From contig NZ_AP028654.1 in the NCBI RefSeq assembly GCF_033097505.1, forward strand, positions 78,001-142,000: 64,000 nt of DNA. The letters run 5' to 3'. The notes beneath the pieces were generated by a model. That model made no database searches. It saw only the letters and a list, made by a program, of their open reading frames with translations, and was not told the origin of the DNA. A program made the translations under genes and the position numbers. This DNA comes from Helicovermis profundi (GTDB taxonomy: Bacteria > Bacillota > Clostridia > Peptostreptococcales > Acidaminobacteraceae). Shown one piece after another: positions 54,882 through 61,772 of this stretch. Positions within the stretch are counted from its first letter, which is position 1, and each line of letters begins with the position of its first letter.

Positions 54882-56987
54882 ATGAGGAAAAAGATACTTA
54901 TACTTTGCTTGACAATAATTTTATATATGATGATTTCAGTTTCTTTTTCAAGTACGAATTATCTAAGTGCTGATGAAAAAAAATGGTTAGCTGATAATAA
55001 AAATAAAACTTTTAATTTAGGATTGGATCCCTTTTCAGGAATGGATTATTTTAAATTTAGAGGTGGCATTGATGGATATTTGATTGACTTAAAAGAATTA
55101 ATAGTTAAGGAAACAGGCATAAAAATAAACATTGTTGGGGATAAAAGCTGGGGAGAAGTTTACAAAGGACTTCAAGATGGTAGTGTAGACATATTATTTG
55201 GAGCAAATAAAACTCCAAAGAGAATGGAATTTATGTCATTTACTAATCCAGTGTATAAGTATCCGTATTCAATTTTTGCTGAAAAAAATAGTGACGTTAA
55301 AACAATAGGAGATTTAGATAAAAAAACAATAGGTTTTATTGATGGAGATATTGTTATAAACGTTTTTAAAAATTTGTATAATAATATTTCCTATAAAAAA
55401 ATTGAATATAATTCTCAGATAGATGGTCTTGAGGCTTTAAGTAATGGAGAAATAGATGGATTCATAACGTCAGGAGGCCAAATTGCGTATGAATTTAAGC
55501 ATTTGTATCCTAATGTATCAGAAGTTGCAGAAATAAGTACAATTACTTCAGATATGACGTTATCTACTAGAAAAAATGAAACTATATTAGCAAATATATT
55601 AAATTCTGTAATAGATGAAAATTACAATGAAATTTTAGAGTCAATTAAAAAGGCTAAGATTAACTATAATAGAAAAATATTAGAATTTAATGATGATGAG
55701 TTAAATTGGTTAGATGGAAATAAAGAAATTGTCGTAGGTGTTCCTGATGATTATCTACCATTTGATTATTTTAATAAGGGTAAATACGAAGGAATAGCAG
55801 GTGAAATTTTTAATGAAATTTCAAATATTGTAGGTTTTAAATATCGTATTATCCATGCTCCTTTTAATAAACTCTACTATATGGCGCTTCAAGGGAAAAT
55901 TGATGTTTTAGATATGGCTAAAACAGAAGAAAGAGAGAAGTTGTTTATTTTTACTCGTCCTTTTAATAAAGAAAGAGATATTATAATTGGTAGAAAAAGT
56001 AGTCTTTGGATTCAAGATATTTATGGACTTGAAAATAAAAAAGTAGCAGTTGTTGACGGATATTGGCATAAAGGTTTTTTGGAAAAAAACCTTAAAAACC
56101 CTAATATTGTAATTACAAAAAATATTGAAGATTCATTAGAGCAATTAGAAAATAAAAAAGTTGATTATGTCATTGAAAATCCAACTGTAATTGATTTTTA
56201 TAAAGATGGGTTAGGATTTTCAAATATTGTTATGAAAGGAAACACATCAAGAGAATCTTTTTTTTATTTTGGAATAAATAAAGATAAGAGAGAATTAGCT
56301 TCTATTGTTGATAAGGCTATAACTTTAATTGATTACGATAAACTAAAAAATATAGGACTTTCAACTGCACCAAATTTAAAAAATAGAAATACTAAAAAGC
56401 TGATAGCAATAGTTATAATTTTGATATTTGTTGTATTATTAATGGTATTTGCATTGATTAGGATGTTAAAGGCCTATATTAATCAAAACGTTGAAACGAA
56501 ATTATTAAAAGACAAAGAAAAAATGTTTTATACTGATGCTCTAACAAACGCGAAGAGCAGAATGTATTTTAATAAAATAGAAGAGAGTATTGATTTTTTG
56601 AAATATCCTCAAGCAATAATCATAACAGATTTGAATAATCTAAAATATATAAATGACAAATATGGACATTTTTTTGGAGATGAACTAATAAAAAAATTTA
56701 GTGAAATATTAATCGAATTCTTTTCTAACGGAGAAATAATAAGAATGGGAGGAGATGAATTTTTAATTATTTTAGAAGAAACAACTGAAAATATATGTGA
56801 ATTTAATTTTAATAAAATATTTCAAAAGTGTGAAGAAACTAAAATTTGCGATGGAGATATTTGTATTGAAGGTCCTTCTGCTTCGTATGGAATTGTAATC
56901 AGAGAAAATTCCTCATACGATTTAAAACAAGCTAGAATTGATGCGGATATAAAAATGTATGAAATGAAAAATAAGAATAGAATATAG
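54882..56987 (+). CDS. Diguanylate cyclase with two solute-binding sensor domains
   Basis: A 701-residue membrane sensor. The signal or first helix is KKILILCLTIILYMMISVSFSS. Two bacterial family-3 solute-binding domains lie outside, at about residues 30-260 and 265-490. A transmembrane helix lies near 505-527 (LIAIVIILIFVVLLMVFALI). The cytoplasmic GGDEF domain follows (about 545-701), with DALTNAKSRMYF, ITDLNNLKYINDKYGHFFGDELI and an intact catalytic GGDEF (RMGGDEFLIIL). The usual RxxD inhibitory site five residues before GGDEF is absent. It should make c-di-GMP in response to an extracellular amino-acid-like ligand. The ATG at 54882 has AAGGAG; a TTG at 54861 is poorer. No EAL domain is fused. 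Confidence 0.93.
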   Translation: MRKKILILCLTIILYMMISVSFSSTNYLSADEKKWLADNKNKTFNLGLDPFSGMDYFKFRGGIDGYLIDLKELIVKETGIKINIVGDKSWGEVYKGLQDGSVDILFGANKTPKRMEFMSFTNPVYKYPYSIFAEKNSDVKTIGDLDKKTIGFIDGDIVINVFKNLYNNISYKKIEYNSQIDGLEALSNGEIDGFITSGGQIAYEFKHLYPNVSEVAEISTITSDMTLSTRKNETILANILNSVIDENYNEILESIKKAKINYNRKILEFNDDELNWLDGNKEIVVGVPDDYLPFDYFNKGKYEGIAGEIFNEISNIVGFKYRIIHAPFNKLYYMALQGKIDVLDMAKTEEREKLFIFTRPFNKERDIIIGRKSSLWIQDIYGLENKKVAVVDGYWHKGFLEKNLKNPNIVITKNIEDSLEQLENKKVDYVIENPTVIDFYKDGLGFSNIVMKGNTSRESFFYFGINKDKRELASIVDKAITLIDYDKLKNIGLSTAPNLKNRNTKKLIAIVIILIFVVLLMVFALIRMLKAYINQNVETKLLKDKEKMFYTDALTNAKSRMYFNKIEESIDFLKYPQAIIITDLNNLKYINDKYGHFFGDELIKKFSEILIEFFSNGEIIRMGGDEFLIILEETTENICEFNFNKIFQKCEETKICDGDICIEGPSASYGIVIRENSSYDLKQARIDADIKMYEMKNKNRI

Positions 56988-57002
56988 TATTAGACCACTT
57001 AT

Positions 57003-57057
57003 AAAAACAGCTTATTTTGAAATGAAATAAAAAATCATTTTAAGATAAGCTGTTTTG
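57003..57057 (+). terminator. Terminator after the diguanylate cyclase gene
   Basis: AAAACAGCTTAT at 57004-57015 and the following AAATGA pair with TCATTT and GATAAGCTGTTTT around an A-rich loop, giving a long stem ending in a short T run. Confidence 0.82.
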
Positions 57058-57096
57058 TATGATGCTTTAGAATTCTAAAAAGGTCCTGGATTATGT

Positions 57097-57189
57097 TTTC
57101 TAAGATTCAGTGGGAGTAAAAACTCCCTCTGAATCTTAGAAATTAATTTATGTTGAAATAAAGACTCTCTTTGAAGTTTAGAAATTCAT
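57097..57189. repeat. Inverted and direct copies of a short repeat between convergent genes
   Basis: TTTCTAAGATTCAG at 57097-57110 and CTGAATCTTAGAAA at 57129-57142 are exact inverse complements, with GGGAGT and ACTCCC pairing inside. A diverged direct copy of the right arm follows at about 57161-57189 (ACTCTCTTTGAAGTTTAGAAATT). The innermost part could terminate the minus-strand GntR transcript, though it is 50 bp past the stop. Confidence 0.75.
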
Positions 57190-57192
57190 CTA

Positions 57193-57831
57193 TTAAGAAA
57201 AGAATTTTTTAGACATTTGATCAAGAAATTTCTGCGTATGTTCCTCGCATATTATTCTTGAATTTTCTAAATCGCGATTTTTTATTGCGTTGGCCATATT
57301 GTTTAAAGAACTATAAAACCAATCAAAATCATCTAAAACATATTCTATATACTGAAGAAATCTTGCTGTTTTAGTATTAAGCGAATCAAGCATTTCAATT
57401 AGTATAGGATTCCTTGATGCATTTCTTACAATCTTATGGAATAGTTGATCGTCTTTTATACATTTTTTGTAGTCATTAATAATATCATAATTTTTAAATC
57501 TCTCTATAATAGAAAATAATTCGTCTAACTCTAAGTCAGTAATTCTTGATGCAGCTAGTTCCGCTGCAAGTCCTTCAAGATTTTTTTTGATTTCATAGGC
57601 GTATTTTACAGAGCTTATATCAATATCGGAAACGAAAGTACCAATTCTTGGTTTTATTTCAATTAATCCAATCTGTGATAACTTTAATATAGCTTCCCTT
57701 ATAGGAGTTCTACTTACGCAGAATTCTTCTATTAAATTTTTTTCATTTATAGGACTTCCAGGTTTATATTCCATATCAATTATTCGTCTTTTAAGCTCAA
57801 TAAATATTTCTTCTTTGTTAGTTTTTTTCAT
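57193..57831 (-). CDS. GntR family regulator, FadR/FCD subfamily, downstream of por
   Basis: A 212-residue regulator. The winged helix-turn-helix (about 8-72) reads YKPGSPINEKNLIEEFCVSRTPIREAILKL with wing KPRIGTFVSDI. The FCD domain (about 80-205) has DDQLFHKIVRNA and CEEHTQKF as His-containing effector or metal segments. The start has AAGGAATG upstream. It is on the same strand as porGDAB, 95 bp downstream, with its own possible TATAAT box in that gap. The palindromes over the por promoter make por its likely target, probably under control of an organic acid. Confidence 0.92.
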   Translation of the reverse strand: MKKTNKEEIFIELKRRIIDMEYKPGSPINEKNLIEEFCVSRTPIREAILKLSQIGLIEIKPRIGTFVSDIDISSVKYAYEIKKNLEGLAAELAASRITDLELDELFSIIERFKNYDIINDYKKCIKDDQLFHKIVRNASRNPILIEMLDSLNTKTARFLQYIEYVLDDFDWFYSSLNNMANAIKNRDLENSRIICEEHTQKFLDQMSKKFFS

Positions 57832-57926
57832 GAAATCATTCCTTATTTGCTTTGTATGAAGAGAAAAATTTAAAATAGTTACTATATTATTATAAACTAT
57901 TAAAGCGATTTATTCTATATAGATTG

Positions 57927-58823
57927 TTATTTTGTATTCCATTTTCTTCTCATCATATTCCATTTTTTATCACGATGAGCTTTTATTACTTCTATGTCGT
58001 TTTCTTTTAAATGTTTAAATCTACTTTGTTTCATTAAATAATCTTCAACTGGAACAAATTCTTTTGGATTTCTATTAAGAGTAAATTCACCATTTTCATA
58101 TTCAGCTAAATACCATAATCCTGTATCAACAGCAGCTTTTGCTAGTGATACTGTGATTTCAGTTGGGTAACCCCATCCAGTTGGACATGGAGCTAAAATA
58201 TGAATATAAGAAGTACCTTTAGTATCTTTTGCTTTTTGTACTTTTCTCATAAAATCTTCTAAATAACCTACGCTTGCAGTTGCAGCATATGCTATATCAT
58301 GAGCAGCTACAATTTCAAACATATTTTTTTTCATAGTTACTGAACCAGGCAGATTTTTTCCTGCAGGAGAAGTTGTAGTTTTAGTTCCATAAGGAGTTAA
58401 GCCACTTTTTTGAATTCCAGTATTCATATATGCTTCATTGTCGTTACAAAAGTATATTATTTGATCATTTCTATCAATTGCACCAGAAAGTGCTTGAAGA
58501 CCAATGTCTGCAGTTCCGCCGTCGCCAGCAAAACCTACTGTATGTGTATCTTTAATACCAAGAGCTTCAAGTCCTGCTGCCATTCCTGATGCAACAGCTC
58601 CGGTAGAAGCAAATGGAGTTATAATTGCGTTATTTGTAAAAGCCATATTTGGATAAACAAATGATACTGCTGACATACATCCTGCTGGAAGCGCTGCAAA
58701 TGTTCTTTCACCTAGTATTTTCATTGCTAGTCTAATTGCAAGGCTCTCGCCACAACCGCCACATGCTTTGTGACCATAAAAAAGTTCTTCGTTTTGAATA
58801 GTTCTTGAATTTAGTTTAATCAT
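57927..58823 (-). CDS. porB: 2-oxoacid:ferredoxin oxidoreductase beta subunit
   Basis: A 298-residue TPP-binding subunit of a four-subunit pyruvate (or branched-chain 2-oxoacid):ferredoxin oxidoreductase. TPP and Mg binding: GFAGDGGTADIGLQALSGA and then CNDNEAYMNTG. Cysteines in CGGCGE, the GCMS segment and LAPCPTGW fit the proximal [4Fe-4S] cluster. The start overlaps the porA end by 8 bases. The reaction joins 2-oxoacid decarboxylation to CoA to reduction of ferredoxin. Sequence alone does not settle pyruvate versus 2-oxoisovalerate. Confidence 0.92.
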   Translation of the reverse strand: MIKLNSRTIQNEELFYGHKACGGCGESLAIRLAMKILGERTFAALPAGCMSAVSFVYPNMAFTNNAIITPFASTGAVASGMAAGLEALGIKDTHTVGFAGDGGTADIGLQALSGAIDRNDQIIYFCNDNEAYMNTGIQKSGLTPYGTKTTTSPAGKNLPGSVTMKKNMFEIVAAHDIAYAATASVGYLEDFMRKVQKAKDTKGTSYIHILAPCPTGWGYPTEITVSLAKAAVDTGLWYLAEYENGEFTLNRNPKEFVPVEDYLMKQSRFKHLKENDIEVIKAHRDKKWNMMRRKWNTK

Positions 58824-60000
58824 TTTGGCACCTCACATTCATATACATAATACGATCCTGTTTTTCACCATTTGCTGAAAGAAGTAAAGAATTAAATGCA
58901 TCTTCAAGATTTTGTTTAGTTATATCTCTTCCACCAAGACCACCTATAAAGTTATGCATATTTGGAGTTTTCTCTAAATGAACAAGAGCAGAATTAACGT
59001 TTGTAAAAATTGTTCCTTCATAACCAAATGAAATATTTTTATCTATAATACCTACTGATTTAATATTTTCTACAGCTTTTCTTATATATTCATCAGGAAA
59101 TGGTCTTAAATATCTTAGCTTAATAAGACCAACCTTTTTACCGATTTTTCTCATATTGTCAACTACAATTCTTGTTGTTCCAGTAATACTTCCGGTAGTA
59201 ATAAGAATTGCATCGGCGTCTTTAGTCATGTATTCTTCAAGCATGCCATTATATCCTCTACCGAAAACCTTTTCAAATTCTTTATCAATTTGTTCAATTG
59301 TAGAAATTGAGTTTTTCATATCATTTTCTTGTTTTATTTTAAATTCCATATTAAAATCATTTCCAGCAGAAATACATAAACTTTTTGGGTTTTCAATACT
59401 CATACTATTGTTAGGCATAGTAATAGGTGGTAAAAATGAATCAACAAGTTCTTGTGACGGAATATCAACAAGTTCATAAGTATGTGTTAAAACAAAACCA
59501 TCTAAATTAACCATCATAGGTGTCATAACGTTTTTGTCTTCCGCGATTCTATAAGCTTGAATCATCATATCAAGTGCTTCTTGGGCATCTTCTACGTAGA
59601 CTTGAATCCATCCAGAATTTAGTAGGAACATTGAATCCATTTGATCTCCATAGATATTCCAAGGAGTTGCAAGTGCTCTATTTGCATTCATCATAACAAT
59701 AGGGAGTCTAGCTCCACTTGCATAAGGAAGATTTTCTGCCATATATAATAACCCTTGAGAAGAAGTCGCTGTAAAAGCACGAGCTCCAACTGAACTAACA
59801 CCAATTGCACATGCAAGAGCACTATGTTCAGATTCTACATGCATATATATAGAATCAAGAGATTTATCTTCAACAAATTCTGAAAGTCTTTCTACAGTAA
59901 TAGTCTGTGGTGTGATTGGATAAGCAGAAATTACGTGAGGCCTAGCAAGTCTAACGCCTTCAGCTACAGCGTCATCTCCATTTATAAATTTATTATTCAT
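58816..60000 (-). CDS. porA: 2-oxoacid:ferredoxin oxidoreductase alpha subunit
   Basis: A 394-residue subunit with the pyrimidine-side TPP domain. MNNKFINGDDAVAEGVRLARPHVISAYPITPQTITVERLSEF, then ESEHSALACAIGVSSVGARAFTATSSQGLLYM, are family hallmarks. VNLDGFVLTHTYELVDIPSQELVDSFLPP closely resembles the pyruvate enzyme of thermophiles, favouring pyruvate as substrate over 2-oxoisovalerate. AGGAGG precedes the ATG, which overlaps the porD stop by one base. Confidence 0.92.
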   Translation of the reverse strand: MNNKFINGDDAVAEGVRLARPHVISAYPITPQTITVERLSEFVEDKSLDSIYMHVESEHSALACAIGVSSVGARAFTATSSQGLLYMAENLPYASGARLPIVMMNANRALATPWNIYGDQMDSMFLLNSGWIQVYVEDAQEALDMMIQAYRIAEDKNVMTPMMVNLDGFVLTHTYELVDIPSQELVDSFLPPITMPNNSMSIENPKSLCISAGNDFNMEFKIKQENDMKNSISTIEQIDKEFEKVFGRGYNGMLEEYMTKDADAILITTGSITGTTRIVVDNMRKIGKKVGLIKLRYLRPFPDEYIRKAVENIKSVGIIDKNISFGYEGTIFTNVNSALVHLEKTPNMHNFIGGLGGRDITKQNLEDAFNSLLLSANGEKQDRIMYMNVRCQND

Positions 60001-60299
60001 TATTTTTCCTCCTTTACCATATCTATTGCGTCAAACTTACATTCGTATGCGCAAACTCCGCAACCTTTGCAATAGTCATAGTCAATTTCAAGAAGTTCTT
60101 TAGATTTATCAATTACTCCATCTGGGCAAACTAAGAAACATCTTAAGCATTTAACGCATTTATCTTGATTAATTACAGGCCTATAAGTTCTCCAACCTGC
60201 GTTAATACTAACTAGATGATTACTTTCACAAGTAGCTCCTAGTGGATAGTTTGAAATATTAATTGGTTCTTTCCATTTCTTTAGTTTAGGTTTATTCAT
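60000..60299 (-). CDS. porD: 2-oxoacid:ferredoxin oxidoreductase delta (ferredoxin) subunit
   Basis: A 99-residue 2x[4Fe-4S] ferredoxin-like subunit. The cluster motifs are CVKCLRCFLVCP and CKGCGVCAYEC. It carries electrons from the catalytic subunits to external ferredoxin. It begins inside the end of porG (8-base overlap) and its stop overlaps porA, so the four subunits are translationally linked. Confidence 0.94.
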   Translation of the reverse strand: MNKPKLKKWKEPINISNYPLGATCESNHLVSINAGWRTYRPVINQDKCVKCLRCFLVCPDGVIDKSKELLEIDYDYCKGCGVCAYECKFDAIDMVKEEK

Positions 60300-60840
60300 T
60301 ATAAGACTCCTTTGCTATTTTATAAGCTTGATCAAATAATAATTTATTTTTTTCAGCAATTTTAGGTTTAAGTGTTTTATCAATCGCTTTTTTACAGTTT
60401 TCAGGGCTAATCATACTACTTACACCAATTAATGCACCCATCATTGCAGTATTTGTGATTGGCATTCCAAGAGTTTCAAGTGCAAGTTTAGTAGCATCAA
60501 TTCCTATAATTTTATTATTTATTTTAGATTTGTATTTTTCTACATTATCAGTATTAATAATTATAATTGCATTCTCTTTAAGTCCGTTTATTACAGAATC
60601 ACCCCATAAAGATTCATCAAGAATTACTGCAAAATCACATTTTTCAATTTCGCTTCTATCAGTAATTTTCTTTTCATCAATTCTGGTAAAACCAAGAACA
60701 GGTGCTCCTCTTCTTTCAGGACCAAAAGATGGAAATGCTTGAGCGTATTTACCTTCGTACACAGAAGCGGCCATACCTAATATTTTAGCTATGGTAAAAC
60801 TACCTTGACCTCCTCTGCCGTGCCATCTTACTTCATACAT
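60292..60840 (-). CDS. porG: 2-oxoacid:ferredoxin oxidoreductase gamma subunit
   Basis: A 182-residue gamma subunit. MYEVRWHGRGGQGSFTIAKILGMAA is the family opening, with the GRGGQG loop that contacts CoA, followed by AFPSFGPERRGAPVLGFTRID. The ATG at 60840 has GGAGGC (plus-strand 60847-60852). A longer reading frame to 60870 would start inside the operator palindromes and is rejected. It is the first gene of porGDAB. Confidence 0.94.
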   Translation of the reverse strand: MYEVRWHGRGGQGSFTIAKILGMAASVYEGKYAQAFPSFGPERRGAPVLGFTRIDEKKITDRSEIEKCDFAVILDESLWGDSVINGLKENAIIIINTDNVEKYKSKINNKIIGIDATKLALETLGMPITNTAMMGALIGVSSMISPENCKKAIDKTLKPKIAEKNKLLFDQAYKIAKESYNE

Positions 60841-60858
60841 AAAAATGCCTCCTTCGTT

Positions 60859-60890
60859 GTGATATATCACTGATATATCAGATATATATC
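60859..60890. promoter_or_regulatory. Tandem palindromic operators at the por start site
   Basis: GTGATATATCAC at 60859-60870, CTGATATATCAG at 60870-60881 and GATATATATC at 60881-60890 are three abutting palindromes with centres 10-11 bp apart, so on one helical face. They cover the predicted start region of por. They do not fit the GT-N3-AC pattern known for FadR itself. Confidence 0.75.
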
Positions 60891-60891
60891 A

Positions 60892-60920
60892 ATCATACAT
60901 TTTTTTATTTACTATGTCAA
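60892..60920 (-). promoter_or_regulatory. Sigma-A promoter of porGDAB
   Basis: On the minus strand TTGACA (plus 60915-60920), a 17-nt spacer and TATGAT (plus 60892-60897). The start site falls near 60885, inside the palindrome array, an arrangement expected for repression. Confidence 0.85.
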
Positions 60921-60930
60921 ATAAAAAATG

Positions 60931-60976
60931 TATGATAATAACTAGAAAGGTATATATGCTTTCTAGCTATTATCAT
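60931..60976. repeat. Large inverted repeat between por and the nitroreductase gene
   Basis: TATGATAATAACTAGAAAG pairs with CTTTCTAGCTATTATCATA with one mismatch, around GTATATATG. It lies directly behind the por -35 box. On the minus strand it is followed by ATTTTTTATTT, so it could stop transcription arriving from the right; it could also be an operator. Confidence 0.7.
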
Positions 60977-61023
60977 AATACAGTTAAATTGTTGAAGTAT
61001 AATAAAAAACGGAGGACTAATCT

Positions 61024-61656
61024 ATGAAAAATGAATTTATTTATAAAAGAAAAAGTGTAAGAGAATTTAAAGATATTCAGGTACCTATGGAAGCTATTCA
61101 GGAAATGATTAAAGAAGCGACCCAAGCTCCATCAGGTAAAAATGCGCAGAATTGGCATTTTGTAGTCGTTAGAAATAAAGAAAAAATCGAAAAAATGGCA
61201 GAGGCTGTTTATGAAAAAGGAAGAGAATTATCTAATAATTTAGACGAAAAAACAGCATCTAATTTTATGAAAATGCTAAAATATTATACAGTGTTTAAAA
61301 ATGCTCCTACTGTAGTAATGATATTTTCTTCAAAATATGAATCTAGTGGAAAAGATATACTAATGCTTAACGGGGCAAGCAATGAAGAAGTGGAAAAACT
61401 TGAAAGTGTTAAACCTGGTGTTCAAAACATAGGAGCCGCAATGGAAAACTTACTTCTCAGTGCTGCTAATATGGGTTACGGTGGATGTTATATGACTGGA
61501 CCTGCTTTTGCAAGTGACAAGATGTGTGAAGTAATTGCTTTTAATAAAGAAGGTTATAATTTCTCTTGCTTAACACCAATTGGGATTCCTCTGAAGGAAA
61601 ATATAAATAGCCCAAAGAGGAAATCGCTTGATGAAGTTATTACGATTATTGAGTAA
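61024..61656 (+). CDS. Nitroreductase family protein
   Basis: A 210-residue FMN-dependent oxidoreductase of the nitroreductase superfamily. The opening RKSVREFKDIQVP and PSGKNAQNWHFVVVRN hold the FMN phosphate and ring contacts. The C-terminal GPAFASDKMCEVIAF and FSCLTPIGIP match the flavin-binding end. Members reduce nitro compounds, quinones or flavins with NAD(P)H; the natural substrate is unknown. GGAGG precedes the ATG. It is divergent from por, separated by the inverted repeat above. TATAAT at 60998-61003 is too near the start to be a confident promoter. Confidence 0.88.
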   Translation: MKNEFIYKRKSVREFKDIQVPMEAIQEMIKEATQAPSGKNAQNWHFVVVRNKEKIEKMAEAVYEKGRELSNNLDEKTASNFMKMLKYYTVFKNAPTVVMIFSSKYESSGKDILMLNGASNEEVEKLESVKPGVQNIGAAMENLLLSAANMGYGGCYMTGPAFASDKMCEVIAFNKEGYNFSCLTPIGIPLKENINSPKRKSLDEVITIIE

Positions 61657-61660
61657 ATAT

Positions 61661-61749
61661 AAAAAAGAATCAGTGTTTTAAACTGACCCCCAAAAGTTAG
61701 ATTTTGGGTCTAACTTTTAGGGGTCAGTTCATTTTGCTGATTCTTTTTT
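61661..61749. terminator. Nested bidirectional terminator between convergent genes
   Basis: An outer stem AAAAAAGAATCAG (61661-61673) with CTGATTCTTTTTT (61737-61749) encloses an inner stem AACTGACCCC...AAAGTTAGA with TCTAACTTTT...GGGGTCAGTT. A and T tails on both sides serve the nitroreductase gene and the converging BcsB-like gene. Confidence 0.92.
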
Positions 61750-61772
61750 ATGTTAGAAATTAATGTATATAT

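Noticed and set aside
57927-60840. Firm assignment as 2-oxoisovalerate (VOR) rather than pyruvate oxidoreductase
   Set aside because: The Liv transporter nearby hints at branched-chain acids, but alpha-subunit sequence blocks look more like the pyruvate enzyme; substrate left open.
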